Positions 34,877 to 43,804 of a DNA stretch of 56,520 nt are shown here, one piece after another. This DNA comes from a bacterium (lineage in GTDB: Bacteria; SAR324; XYD2-FULL-50-16). Where the stretch lies: NCBI GenBank assembly GCA_024275165.1, contig JAJRZQ010000023.1, positions 1 to 56,520 of the forward strand, given 5' to 3'. Positions within the stretch are counted from its first letter, which is position 1; each line of letters begins with the position of its first letter. A model generated the notes under the pieces. The model was not told the origin of the DNA. It did no database searches and was given only the letters and a program-made list of their open reading frames with translations. The translations under genes and the position numbers were made by a program.

Positions 34877-37800
34877 CTATGCTTTGCGATTATCATGCGT
34901 CACCTTTTTCAAGTAGGTGATGGCAGGTTTGAAATTCATTTCCTCCAACTGCTTGTAACCGCGCTGGGTGGAAGTTTTAAGCTTGTAAACCGCACTGTTC
35001 GGGTCCTTCATGTTGCCAAAGACAATCGCCTCGGCAGGACAGGTTTGCTGGCAAGCGGTTTCGAATGCGCCATCAAAAACCTCGTTCCCCGCGTCTTTAG
35101 CCAAGTCTTTCGCTTCACGAATTCGAGCGATACAGAAATTGCATTTTTCCATCACCCCGCGGGTACGCACGGTAACCCCAGGGTTGAGTTGCAGATGCAA
35201 GGGAGCGGGAAACTCAAAGGTTCTCCAGTTGAAACGACGCTGCTTATAGATGCAGTTATTCAAACAATAACGAGTCCCCACGCAGCGATTGTAAATCATG
35301 GCGTTGATCCCTTCATCGTTATGATAGGTCGCATAAACGGGGCAAACGGGTTCGCAACCGGCATTGCCGCATTGCTGACACATCTCTGGGGTGTAGTAGG
35401 TTTCCTGTTCCCCTGTTTCGTGATTGTGCTCTATATAGCGCTCAATACGGATCCAGTTCATTTCCCGACCACTCCACATTCTTTCTTTTCCCACAGAAGG
35501 AATGTTGTTTTCCGCATTACAAGCGACCACACAAGCGGAGCAACCCGTACAGCGATCCAGGTCGATCCCCATTTCCCACTTGTACTTTTCATAGTACACC
35601 GGTTTATCTCTCCCACTCCAATCCACTGATTTGGCGACATCCTTCACCCTTTCTTCATAGAAATCGGTGTTGGATGGGAGGTCGGTAATATATTGGCGTT
35701 CGCGCAAGTGATGTTCTTTATGGGGATGCGCGAGGCTTGCTCCTTCTTCTTCTTCTCCCCGTATCGCCTTGACGGAGGTCATCCGCACAAAACCGCGGTC
35801 TTTTTGACTGCGGTCTCCACCGGGAACCGCGTCCGCCAAACCTTCGATATCGTCTAAGGCCTGACCTTCAGGGCTGACCATCCAAGCTCTCTTCCCTGTC
35901 GCCTTTAATTGAACCGAGGTTTCGTTGTAAGCGAGGTCGCCGCTTTGATCATTGGCGTAAGCCATCAAATCGGTGACCTTTTCCCCCACCTGCATCCCTT
36001 TAATCTGAATCGAGGATTGCATCTCTACATGGGGCAAGAGAATACTTTTGTCCTTGGTGACCACATAGGTGGGGAACGCCACGGATCGACCCCGCCCTAA
36101 GGGCATGGAAATCGCGTTGCGGTTGACCCCATACCAAATCCAAACCCCAACGGTCTGGGTTCCATGCTCGGTCGTCACTTCCACTTCATCGCTCTGCTTT
36201 AAGCCGAGTTTGGCGGCGGTATCTGGATGAATCTCCACCCAAGAATCCCATACCAACTGGGTCACCGGGTGAGCGACCTCCAAGAACCAGGCACGGTTCC
36301 CCGTGCTGCCGCTGGCATTGTGCAAGGAACTGGCGGCTGGAAGCAAGGTCAGGCCCGTGATCTTTTTCTCTTTGGGTTTGACGCTTGTCGCTTGGCTAGA
36401 GAGGCCGGCCCCTTGAGCCTTGAAGGCGGTAAAAACACCGCCCGCCTGTAGGGCCTGCTTCCAGAAGCCCTCAAAACTGCCGGTGGAACCGGTTTTACTT
36501 TTAACCCCTTCCCAGGCCTTCATTAAATAGGTGCGAAATTCACCCTTGTTGCCTTGGAGAGTCAAGAGCAGGTCGCCCAGGCCTTGGGTATCGTACCCGG
36601 GAACCTTGGCCATAACCGGCTGCTGTAGACTATAAAGCCCCTGGCGAGGAGTGGCGTCACCCCAAGACTCAAGGTAATGACTCACCGGCAGGTGCAAAGC
36701 AGCCAAGGCACTGGTTTCGTCATGCTCGGTCGAAAGACTGACCACAAAACCGGCCTTCTTGATCGCCTCGACGATTCCAGAAGACTTGGGCAAGGAATAA
36801 GCGAGGTTGGCATTTTCTAAAATAAGCACCTTAGGCCCTGCTTGAATCGCCTTTAATATCTCAGCTACAGAATCTCCGGCCACATCGTAGTTTGCGCCAA
36901 ACTGAACGGTTTTGCCGACATTGCCGGCCACAAGGTTCAACAGGCTGACCGCGACCTGCAAGGCCGTGGCGTCCGACCCGCAGGCGGTGGTACCGCCGGC
37001 AATGGCCAGGCTGGCTCCATTTTGCTTAAAGGCCTTGGCCAGGGCCTGAATCTTCTCTACGGGCACTCCGGTTTGAGCGGAAACGCGATCCACCGAATAA
37101 GCGGCAAGGTAGTCCCGCAAGCGGTCTTTATCCCCGCTGCCCATGGAGGCCCCACCCAAAAGCAGGCCCGCGACGGCCAACGCCACTTGCGCCTCCGTGC
37201 CGGGATTGGTGTCGATCCATTGATCGGCGTTGGTGCCCGTTAAAGACATATGGGAAGAAACATGGATATATTTCCCCTTCTCTCCCCCCTTAAAGGCATG
37301 CATTTTTGTATAGCCACGAGTGAAGGCCACAGGGCTGAGCCAAGTCTCCATGAAGTCGGAGCCAAAACTAACCAAGACTTTCGCGTCCTCAATCGCGTAA
37401 TGGGGGATTTCCGCCTTGCCGAAAACCAGTCGATTGCCCGCGATAATGCTCTGACCCGGGTTGGGGTCATAGGCGAAGACCTTGCCGCCAACCGATTGGA
37501 TGAATTCCCTTTTTAGTTTTTCCAAGGTGCCGCTGCGCTTTTGCCCTACATAAACAACGCTGCCCCCGGCAGACTGAAGCTTTTCTCGCAGAAGCTTAAC
37601 GCCTTCGCTCCAGCTTAGGGCGGATTGGCTGCCCCCCTGCTGAGTCATCGGCCCCTTTGCCCGAGCGGGCGAATACAACCCTTGCATACTGCCTTGACCA
37701 ATGGCGCAAAGGCGACCTTCGTTCAAGGGGTTTTTCAGGTTGCCCTCCGCCTTAATCGCGCGGGCCTCACGAGTACGAATCACCATGCCGCACTGGGCCG

Positions 37801-37978
37801 AGCATTCGTTGCAGGTTGTGGCAAATTGAATGGTCACCCCCGGGACATAGTCGTCAGGAGGAACCAACATGGGAATAATGGTTTCTACAGGATTGGGTTC
37901 GCACCCTGCTACAGCAGCGGCTGCGCCCCCCGCTGCGGCGAGCTTGAAAAAGTCTCTTCGTTTAATGCCTTTGTTCAT
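34877..37978 (-). CDS. actB: Alternative Complex III iron-sulfur/molybdopterin-like subunit ActB
   Basis: 1033 residues. The N-terminus has a twin-arginine signal (KRRDFFKLAAAGG) with a following Cys (AGC) that may be lipid-modified. A molybdopterin-oxidoreductase-like domain follows, with a CxxCxxxC cluster site at about 56-63 (CNECSAQC) and LNEGRLCAIG. Known ActB proteins lack the molybdenum cofactor. The C-terminal 260 residues are ferredoxin-like with four cysteine groups: CTGCSACVVAC, CQQCGNAGCEPVCP, CVGTRYCLNNC and CNFC together with CQQTCP. This matches the three [4Fe-4S] and one [3Fe-4S] clusters known for the family. It should face the periplasm and pass electrons from quinol to the cytochromes. 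Confidence 0.92.
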   Translation of the reverse strand: MNKGIKRRDFFKLAAAGGAAAAVAGCEPNPVETIIPMLVPPDDYVPGVTIQFATTCNECSAQCGMVIRTREARAIKAEGNLKNPLNEGRLCAIGQGSMQGLYSPARAKGPMTQQGGSQSALSWSEGVKLLREKLQSAGGSVVYVGQKRSGTLEKLKREFIQSVGGKVFAYDPNPGQSIIAGNRLVFGKAEIPHYAIEDAKVLVSFGSDFMETWLSPVAFTRGYTKMHAFKGGEKGKYIHVSSHMSLTGTNADQWIDTNPGTEAQVALAVAGLLLGGASMGSGDKDRLRDYLAAYSVDRVSAQTGVPVEKIQALAKAFKQNGASLAIAGGTTACGSDATALQVAVSLLNLVAGNVGKTVQFGANYDVAGDSVAEILKAIQAGPKVLILENANLAYSLPKSSGIVEAIKKAGFVVSLSTEHDETSALAALHLPVSHYLESWGDATPRQGLYSLQQPVMAKVPGYDTQGLGDLLLTLQGNKGEFRTYLMKAWEGVKSKTGSTGSFEGFWKQALQAGGVFTAFKAQGAGLSSQATSVKPKEKKITGLTLLPAASSLHNASGSTGNRAWFLEVAHPVTQLVWDSWVEIHPDTAAKLGLKQSDEVEVTTEHGTQTVGVWIWYGVNRNAISMPLGRGRSVAFPTYVVTKDKSILLPHVEMQSSIQIKGMQVGEKVTDLMAYANDQSGDLAYNETSVQLKATGKRAWMVSPEGQALDDIEGLADAVPGGDRSQKDRGFVRMTSVKAIRGEEEEGASLAHPHKEHHLRERQYITDLPSNTDFYEERVKDVAKSVDWSGRDKPVYYEKYKWEMGIDLDRCTGCSACVVACNAENNIPSVGKERMWSGREMNWIRIERYIEHNHETGEQETYYTPEMCQQCGNAGCEPVCPVYATYHNDEGINAMIYNRCVGTRYCLNNCIYKQRRFNWRTFEFPAPLHLQLNPGVTVRTRGVMEKCNFCIARIREAKDLAKDAGNEVFDGAFETACQQTCPAEAIVFGNMKDPNSAVYKLKTSTQRGYKQLEEMNFKPAITYLKKVTHDNRKA

Positions 37979-37990
37979 CCCTTCTCCTAG

Positions 37991-38614
37991 TTATTTGTGG
38001 CAAATAAAGCAGTCTCTAGACCCCGAAATCACACCGTCAGGCTGTTGCGCCACAGCCTCGCTGACTGCGGGTGCGCCCCGGGTAGGCCGTGCGGGCCCGG
38101 CTATCTTTCCATTCGCCGTAGGGTGCTGAGTCATGTGGCATTTCACACACCAGCCCATGGCCAACGGCTGCTTCATATTATCCATTGTCCATTCTTCGAT
38201 TTTCGTCACATCGCCATGGCATTGGGTACAATCAAAACCAATTTGAATATGTCGTTTATGCGAGAAGTTCACAAAATCAGGAACATCGTGAATTTTTTTC
38301 CATTCAATGGGCCGTTGTTCCTCCCAATATTTCAGTACCTTTTTAATCTCTTTTTGCTGCCAGGGCTCGGTTCCCTTGACCATGCTATGGCAACCTACAC
38401 AGGTCCGCACGGGAGGAATCCCCGAAACCAGCGAACGACGAGCATAGATATGACAAAATTCACAAGGCACCTTGTTTGTGCCCGCATGCGTCTTATGGCT
38501 GAATTTGATCGGTTGGGTAAACTCGCCTGCAGCCAGTCCCCCCGGCAACAACAACAAAGCTGCCCCAATCATCAAGGCCAACCGCTTAGCAAAAAAGTTT
38601 AAGCGTTCTTTCAT
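37991..38614 (-). CDS. actA: Alternative Complex III penta-haem cytochrome c subunit ActA
   Basis: 207 residues from the ATG at 38614, which starts a basic N-region and a hydrophobic signal/anchor (LALMIGAALLLLPGGLAAG). Exactly five CxxCH sites are present: CEFCH, CVGCH, CTQCH, CVKCH and CFICH, the number known for ActA. His residues spaced between them (KFSHKTH, NFSHKRH) would be axial ligands. First gene of the operon; a 405-bp non-coding region lies upstream. An alternative start at 38680 adds 22 residues before the signal and was rejected. Confidence 0.92.
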   Translation of the reverse strand: MKERLNFFAKRLALMIGAALLLLPGGLAAGEFTQPIKFSHKTHAGTNKVPCEFCHIYARRSLVSGIPPVRTCVGCHSMVKGTEPWQQKEIKKVLKYWEEQRPIEWKKIHDVPDFVNFSHKRHIQIGFDCTQCHGDVTKIEEWTMDNMKQPLAMGWCVKCHMTQHPTANGKIAGPARPTRGAPAVSEAVAQQPDGVISGSRDCFICHK

Positions 38615-39019
38615 AATTGTAATTCCAATTTTAAAGTGTTCCTCTATGAAAATCCGTTCCCACGCTAAATAGCCCCACAAACCTCAGCTAGAGGAAAATG
38701 AAATGGAGTTAATCATAATCCGGCATTTTAATCAACCGACAAAAATCCCTGCTTATTGAAGTATGCTCCCCCTAACTAGCCCCCTCACTTGCCTACGCAT
38801 GATTCAAAGGGGTTTTTTCACCCTTGGTGAATAAAAAAAGAGTCTCCTCTACCCTCTTGTGGAGTTCGGTTTCCCTGAAAAAAATTCCTCTCTCCCCCTG
38901 TTTATCCAGGGTAAAATGAAACTTGATTGTGACCTATACCAAAAAAATTCTCGCTATGCTAGTCTCTTTTTATACCAAAAGCTATCTTGTGTTTTTTGAA
39001 TATATTTTTTACATGATAT
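38615..39019. other. Divergent intergenic region upstream of the act operon
   Basis: 405 bp with no credible gene between actA (minus) and the EcsC-like gene (plus). It contains an 8-bp inverted repeat TTCCTCTA (38639-38646) / TAGAGGAA (38689-38696), a CCCTG/CAGGG hairpin near 38898-38911, and a 10-bp direct repeat TATACCAAAA at 38935-38944 and 38971-38980 (36 bp apart). These could be regulator sites for the respiratory operon or for the plus-strand gene. I see no known RNA motif. Confidence 0.45.
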
Positions 39020-39679
39020 ATGAATATGCGGAATATTCCACCCCTCACTCCGGAACAAACAGATCAACTCAAACAAAGCCTAGCTCTGTTGGCAAAACTG
39101 TTGAACTTAGGCATTCAGGGGCGCCCCCCCTTGGAAAGCGCCAAACAGCTTGCCGCATCCTACCAAAAAAACCCCCGCTACCCCAGCCCCAGATCCCAAG
39201 CTCAGGCCTTAGCTCGTTGGGAACAAAGAAAAAATTTTACCACCGGATTTTTTACCAGTCTAGGCGGGCTCTTCAGTTTGCCGATCGCCATACCGGCCTC
39301 CATGGCGGCGAATCTGCTTTTGCAAGTCCGCCTGTCCGCGGCCATCGCCCACCTTGCGGGCTTTGACATCGACGAACCACCGGTTCGCACCGCCATTGCC
39401 GTCTCTTTGCTGGGCAGCAAAGCCAAGCAATTATTCAACACAGACCTAAAGGATCTCGAAGGGGCTTTGCGCTTGCAGGGGAGCAAGCTGCCCAAAGGGC
39501 TCTTGGTGCAAATCAATCGACGAGTGGCTCAATCTTTGGTCAGCCTAGCCAGCCAAAAAGGCTTTACCCGTCTCTCTAAAGCGGTCCCTCTGATTGGCGG
39601 GGTCACGGGGGGGCTTTTGGATTTTTTCTCCGCTAAAGATACCGCCGAATTCGCCCTTGAGCTTTTTCAACCGAAATAA
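39020..39679 (+). CDS. EcsC-family protein
   Basis: 219 residues that fit the EcsC protein family by pattern: a hydrophobic glycine-rich segment (TGFFTSLGGLFSLPIAIPASMAANLL, key part around residues 76-101), an internal RLSAAIAHLAGFDIDEPPVRTA, and a C-terminal KAVPLIGGVTGGLLDF followed by AEFALELF. The name derives from the Bacillus ecs locus, but the biochemical role of the family is not established. Two weakly hydrophobic segments suggest membrane association. The start may be the first or third codon (both ATG). The glycosyltransferase gene begins 1 bp after its stop, so they form an operon. Confidence 0.7.
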   Translation: MNMRNIPPLTPEQTDQLKQSLALLAKLLNLGIQGRPPLESAKQLAASYQKNPRYPSPRSQAQALARWEQRKNFTTGFFTSLGGLFSLPIAIPASMAANLLLQVRLSAAIAHLAGFDIDEPPVRTAIAVSLLGSKAKQLFNTDLKDLEGALRLQGSKLPKGLLVQINRRVAQSLVSLASQKGFTRLSKAVPLIGGVTGGLLDFFSAKDTAEFALELFQPK

Positions 39680-39680
39680 G

Positions 39681-40751
39681 ATGAGCGAAAAAATTCTCTT
39701 CATCCAACTCAAGCAGATCGGCGACTGCTTGATGACCACCCCGGCGATCGAGGCCCTCAAAACAGCCCGCCCTGAGGCGGAGATTCATTACTTAACGGAA
39801 ACACCCTCTGACCAACTCTTCACCTATAATAAATCCCTTGCCAAAATTTGGCTTTTTCCCAAGCAAGACCGCTTTATTCAAGGCTTGCAACTCCTCCACA
39901 AGCTACGAAAAGAAAAATTTGATCTTGTGATCGACTTCTTCGGCCTGCCCAAAACAGCGCTGCTCAGCTATTTAACCGGGGCTCCTCTGCGCATTGGCTT
40001 TGCCTATCGGGGGAGGTCTCTCTTTTACAGCCACCCTGTTTCCCCTCGCGACCAGCACCCCTATGCCCCCTTTAAAAAGCTGGAACTGCTTGAACCCTTA
40101 GGCATTCACGCTCAACAGGCTCCCTTAAAATTCCCCACAGGGCCTAAAGAGGAGCAAAAAGCCAGGGAAATCCTAGAAACCCTGCAAACGGATTGGACCC
40201 GCCCCCTGATTAGCCTCAGCCCCGTATCCAGACAAAAATACAAGGTCTGGCCCGCCGCTGACTTTGCTTGGCTGGCAGACCGCCTAATCCAGGAATATAA
40301 AGCGCAAATTCTTTTTTTATGGGGGCCTGGCGAAAAGCACTTTATTCAGGCCCTGCGCCGAGAAATGAAAGAAAAAGACCTTGGTGACTACCCCATACCC
40401 AGCTTGGGCGAAACCAAAGCCTTGTTGGAAAAAATGGATTTACACCTGGGCAACGACAACGGGCCCATGCACTTTGCCATTGCCGCGGGCACCCCGAGCT
40501 TGGCCATCTTTGGCCGCCCTAGGGCGGAAAACTGGACCCCGCCCAACCAAAACCGGCACCTAGCCATCGAACATGATCCAGGCTGCAAAAAAGCCTGCCA
40601 CTACCCTCATTGCCAACTCGAATGCTTGCGGGACTTAAAGAAAGAAAGGGTATGGGCGTTGCTGCAAAAACAGCTGGAAAACCAGCCCAAAAGATATTCA
40701 GAAACCTCTAAAAAATTCAGAGGCCAAGGCGGAGAGGCCGCGCCAAATTAA
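39681..40751 (+). CDS. Glycosyltransferase family 9 (heptosyltransferase-like)
   Basis: 356 residues from ATG 39681. The N-terminal Rossmann-like domain begins ILFIQLKQIGDCLMTTPAIEAL, a GT9 opening. The C-terminal domain has the donor-site motif MDLHLGNDNGPMHFAIAAGTPSLAIFG (key part around residues 251-275), and LISLSPVSRQKYKVWPAADFAWLA precedes it. These are the features of ADP-heptose:LPS heptosyltransferases (WaaC/WaaF/RfaQ type), which act on the cytoplasmic face of the inner membrane in core LPS synthesis. A Cys-rich segment (CKKACHYPHCQLEC) lies near the C-terminus. The exact sugar and acceptor cannot be read from sequence. Confidence 0.85.
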   Translation: MSEKILFIQLKQIGDCLMTTPAIEALKTARPEAEIHYLTETPSDQLFTYNKSLAKIWLFPKQDRFIQGLQLLHKLRKEKFDLVIDFFGLPKTALLSYLTGAPLRIGFAYRGRSLFYSHPVSPRDQHPYAPFKKLELLEPLGIHAQQAPLKFPTGPKEEQKAREILETLQTDWTRPLISLSPVSRQKYKVWPAADFAWLADRLIQEYKAQILFLWGPGEKHFIQALRREMKEKDLGDYPIPSLGETKALLEKMDLHLGNDNGPMHFAIAAGTPSLAIFGRPRAENWTPPNQNRHLAIEHDPGCKKACHYPHCQLECLRDLKKERVWALLQKQLENQPKRYSETSKKFRGQGGEAAPN

Positions 40752-40842
40752 AAGGCGAGGTCAATGGATTTGTTCAGGGAGAAAAAATTCACTTCAAAAC
40801 CGAACCCGACAGCTCCAGGAGGGCTCAAGAGCCCAAAAGCGA

Positions 40843-41826
40843 TTAAAAAACAAAACCCGTACGCACCTGGAACAGGCTATTGGTATCTTCAAAGGCCTCA
40901 GCAGCCTTGTAATTGACAAAGTAAAACCCCAGCATCATCCCCTCTTTAGGAATCCACATCACCCCGCTTTCACTCACCGTTTCCTTATATTCTGAGGGGC
41001 TGGGCGGGTTGGGGGTAATGGAGACGCTTTTTTTGGTCAACTCCTGAAGGCGGCCCGAAAAAAGCAACCCCCGAATCAACAACTCGACCTCCGCGTATTT
41101 GCTCCTCTCTGCCGAGTGCCAAGCCGCGCCTTTGGTGGTCGTGGCTACGGCTTCGATGGTCGGGCTTTTGCGTGAGCCCGTTTCAAAACGAAATTGAGTT
41201 TCCCCCGGGGTGCCGAGAACCAACCCAATGCCGCCAAAAGTCTCTTTATAAACCAGATCCACAAAAAGAGGGCTCCTCTGGCGGACCTTACTCCCCCCCA
41301 AGCCCAGATAGATGCTTTCGGCAAAACGAAAGGACACGCTTCCGTCAATCGTGCTTTGGGTCCGCTGTAATTTCGGGTTGGCCACATCAAAAAAATCAGT
41401 TTGACGAATTTCCCTCACCCCGACCCCGACCGAGGCCCAATCCTGATCCCCCATCGCCAACCGCAATTGATTGGTCGAACCCTGCAAGGGCACGGTGCCG
41501 GGGCTGGCGCTGACATTGGTCTTTTGGGTGAAATTCGCGGCACTCGCTTCCAAAACCGCATTCCAGACAGGCACGGTAAAACCGACATCGCTCTTTACAG
41601 AGGAATACTCAAAAACATCAATATTCTGCGCCCTGCGTTGACCCGTCCCCTCTTGATACCCGCCAAATACCGCCATCTGCGTTCTCCAGCCTGCCGCTGC
41701 CGGGGCTGCCGTAGGGAAACTGAGGTCTAAGCTGGGGCTGGCAATCTGCGCCCGCAACGGTGTCGCGAAGAGCGACAAAAAACCAAAAAGCCCCAGCAGA
41801 TACCCAAATCTACTTTGTTTGAACAT
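40843..41826 (-). CDS. Outer-membrane-like protein, paralogue 1
   Basis: 327 residues from ATG 41826, which starts a signal peptide (MFKQSRFGYLLGLFGFLSLF, cleavage after RAQ or nearby). The mature protein is rich in alternating hydrophobic/polar strands (for example ASVGVGVREIRQTD and GSVSFRFAESIYLGLGG) and ends in Phe (QVRTGFVF), as outer-membrane beta-barrels often do. It shares its mature N-terminus with the upstream neighbour (PSLDLSFPT versus PSLDQLRPT), with a similar strand layout afterwards. No family recognised. The two genes are 20 bp apart and probably co-transcribed. Confidence 0.65.
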   Translation of the reverse strand: MFKQSRFGYLLGLFGFLSLFATPLRAQIASPSLDLSFPTAAPAAAGWRTQMAVFGGYQEGTGQRRAQNIDVFEYSSVKSDVGFTVPVWNAVLEASAANFTQKTNVSASPGTVPLQGSTNQLRLAMGDQDWASVGVGVREIRQTDFFDVANPKLQRTQSTIDGSVSFRFAESIYLGLGGSKVRQRSPLFVDLVYKETFGGIGLVLGTPGETQFRFETGSRKSPTIEAVATTTKGAAWHSAERSKYAEVELLIRGLLFSGRLQELTKKSVSITPNPPSPSEYKETVSESGVMWIPKEGMMLGFYFVNYKAAEAFEDTNSLFQVRTGFVF

Positions 41827-41846
41827 GATTTTCTCCCTGCAAACAA

Positions 41847-42767
41847 CTAAATAAAATGAAAACCAAAATTTAAACTCCAAGCGCGTTGAACTTGATCTTT
41901 TGTTTCGCGCAATTCTTTTCCATCCATACGGTACAGGCTCATGGAGAAACTAGAGCCCCTCAACCCCAAGCCATAGCGAGCCTCTTTTTGCACCCGCTCG
42001 GTGCCCCAATTTAAAATCTTGGTTTCCGTCACGGTCTGATCTTGATAAGTCAAGATGAGAAAACCGAATTTCGCCTCGACGGAGTAAGTCTGCGTCTTTT
42101 TCGGGGCCACCAAGTCGGCGGGAACAACCCCATTGGAGTCTCCCTTGTCGATGATCAAATCATACTCCACCCGAAATTGATTGCTCTCAGGAGTTCCATA
42201 TTGGTAAGCCGCTCCACTAAAAACCCGATTCCATCTTTTATCCTCATAACCGCTGACCATTTCGCTCACCTTCTCTAGCCCTCCACCGAGAAAAAAGCCC
42301 TCCCCCAAGCGGACATTAAAACTACCGCCAAAGGCCTTGCGCTGTCTTAAAATATTGCCTTTTAAGGTTTCATTGTGGCCGCCGATGCCGACCGAAACAC
42401 GCCCGTCACCTCGAATGGCCAAGCCAAAACGGCTCTCACTGATCGTCTCTTTACCATAGGTATCGCTCGAAGGGTCCCAAAGATCCAAAATTCGGTTTTG
42501 GGTTCCTGAAACCTCGAGACTGGCCCGGGCCGTCTGCCAAGCGACCAAAGCGTCCAAACCCTGGCTGTGCCCGTTCACCTTGGTGGTGGAATTATAAGAC
42601 CATCCATATTGGGAACCCGCCCCCACGGTTGAGCCAAAGCGCCAAGAACTCGCCGCCGAGACCAAGGTCGGGCGCAGTTGGTCTAAACTAGGAGTGACCA
42701 CCTGAGCCGAGGCAGAGGCCCCCCCGAAGTAAATCAAGAGACTCAATAAAAATAAAATCGCTTTCAT
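41847..42767 (-). CDS. Outer-membrane-like protein, paralogue 2
   Basis: 306 residues with a clear signal peptide (MKAILFLLSLLIYFGGASAS, cleavage near SAQ). The mature part opens VVTPSLDQLRPTLVSAASSW, close to the downstream paralogue, and continues as alternating beta-strand-like segments (RFGLAIRGDGRVSVGIGG, GGSFNVRLGEGFFLGGG), ending SLNFGFHFI, a barrel-like terminus. I do not recognise a family, and no catalytic motif is visible. Its start is divergent from the nitrilase-type gene 203 bp away. Confidence 0.65.
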   Translation of the reverse strand: MKAILFLLSLLIYFGGASASAQVVTPSLDQLRPTLVSAASSWRFGSTVGAGSQYGWSYNSTTKVNGHSQGLDALVAWQTARASLEVSGTQNRILDLWDPSSDTYGKETISESRFGLAIRGDGRVSVGIGGHNETLKGNILRQRKAFGGSFNVRLGEGFFLGGGLEKVSEMVSGYEDKRWNRVFSGAAYQYGTPESNQFRVEYDLIIDKGDSNGVVPADLVAPKKTQTYSVEAKFGFLILTYQDQTVTETKILNWGTERVQKEARYGLGLRGSSFSMSLYRMDGKELRETKDQVQRAWSLNFGFHFI

Positions 42768-42970
42768 AATCTATTCGACAAAATCGTTTCTTTCCCTTGC
42801 AGCCTTGTCGCAGTCGGGTTATCCTCACCCTGCTAGGCCTTTGGGTTTCACTTGTTTTTATTCGATTTCTTTGCCAAAAAAAGTATTACAGCAAAGCCAT
42901 AAATAAAAGATGCAAGTTGCATGCTTTCTCAATTGGCCCTTGCAATATATTCATTCAATTCTGAACAGAG

Positions 42971-43681
42971 ATGCAGGCTGCCATCATTCAATTCAAACCC
43001 CAAAAAGGCGCTGTTACGGATAATTATAACCAGCTGCGCCCCCTCTGTGAAGACTCCATTGCAAAAGGGGCCAAACTGCTGCATCTGCCGGAAATGTGCC
43101 TCACGGGCTACCTGTGGCCCAACCGCAAGAAGATTGAACCTCTTTTGGAAAATAAAAAAGGGGAAACTTTCCAACGCTTTTCCCGGCTTTGCCGTGAGCG
43201 ACAAATCTATCTTGCCTATGGCTACCCGGAGGTGAGCCAAACCGGCCACTATTACAACAGTCAAAATTTAATCGGCCCCGAGGGGCAGCTTTTAGCCCAC
43301 TACCGCAAACGGCATCTCTTCCCCGCGGATATGACCTGGGCCGAGCCCGGCAACCTCCCCTTCCAAAGCGTCCCTACCCCCTTGGGCCGATTGGGCTTAG
43401 GGGTTTGCATGGATTTAAACTTCGATGATTTTATCCTGTTTCATGTACAGGCCCAGACCAACCTCCTTTTATTGGCGATGAATTGGCTCGATGAAGGGGG
43501 ACCGGTCATGGAATATTGGCGCTACCGACTCTACCCCTTTGCGCAAACCTGCCTGATTGCCAACAGCCACGGCCAAGACCAACACATTCTGTTTTGCGGC
43601 AGGTCCGCCGTGATCAACCACAACAAAATCCTGGCCCACTTGCCTGCCGAAGGCAACCAAACCCTGCTCCTTGAAATTTAA
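42971..43681 (+). CDS. Carbon-nitrogen (nitrilase-superfamily) hydrolase
   Basis: 236 residues with the Glu-Lys-Cys catalytic set of the superfamily: Glu41 in LPEMCLTGY, Lys113 in HYRKRHLF, and Cys146 in GLGVCMDLNF. Such enzymes hydrolyse amide or nitrile bonds of small molecules, and substrate cannot be predicted here. It is shorter than most members (usually 260-300 residues), and the C-terminal strand-rich end is compact (LLLEI). It stands alone between the outer-membrane-like gene and pckA, on the plus strand. Confidence 0.85.
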   Translation: MQAAIIQFKPQKGAVTDNYNQLRPLCEDSIAKGAKLLHLPEMCLTGYLWPNRKKIEPLLENKKGETFQRFSRLCRERQIYLAYGYPEVSQTGHYYNSQNLIGPEGQLLAHYRKRHLFPADMTWAEPGNLPFQSVPTPLGRLGLGVCMDLNFDDFILFHVQAQTNLLLLAMNWLDEGGPVMEYWRYRLYPFAQTCLIANSHGQDQHILFCGRSAVINHNKILAHLPAEGNQTLLLEI

Positions 43682-43726
43682 ATACGAAATAAATTCAATT
43701 TATTTGGGTTTTTTTTTGAGCCATCG

Positions 43727-43755
43727 TAGTCAAGTTACATTTTTTTACATATACT
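43727..43755 (+). promoter_or_regulatory. Possible sigma70 promoter of pckA
   Basis: TAGTCA (43727-43732; 4 of 6 consensus matches) and TATACT (43750-43755; 5 of 6) are 17 bp apart, about 50 bp before the pckA ATG. Read by eye only. Confidence 0.35.
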
Positions 43756-43804
43756 CTTTGCATGGGACTAAAACCCTAAATCTCGATTGAAAGAAAAAGG
43801 AAAT

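Noticed and set aside
40694-40725. Sequence AAACCTCTAAAAAATTCAG, resembling the left end of the structured repeat; a similar one near 15967
   Set aside because: The match is limited to about 15-20 bases of A-rich sequence and lacks the hairpins, so it is not called a copy.
43787-43804. TTG start six codons before the pckA ATG
   Set aside because: The ATG at 43805 has a good ribosome binding site, and the added residues are not part of the conserved protein.
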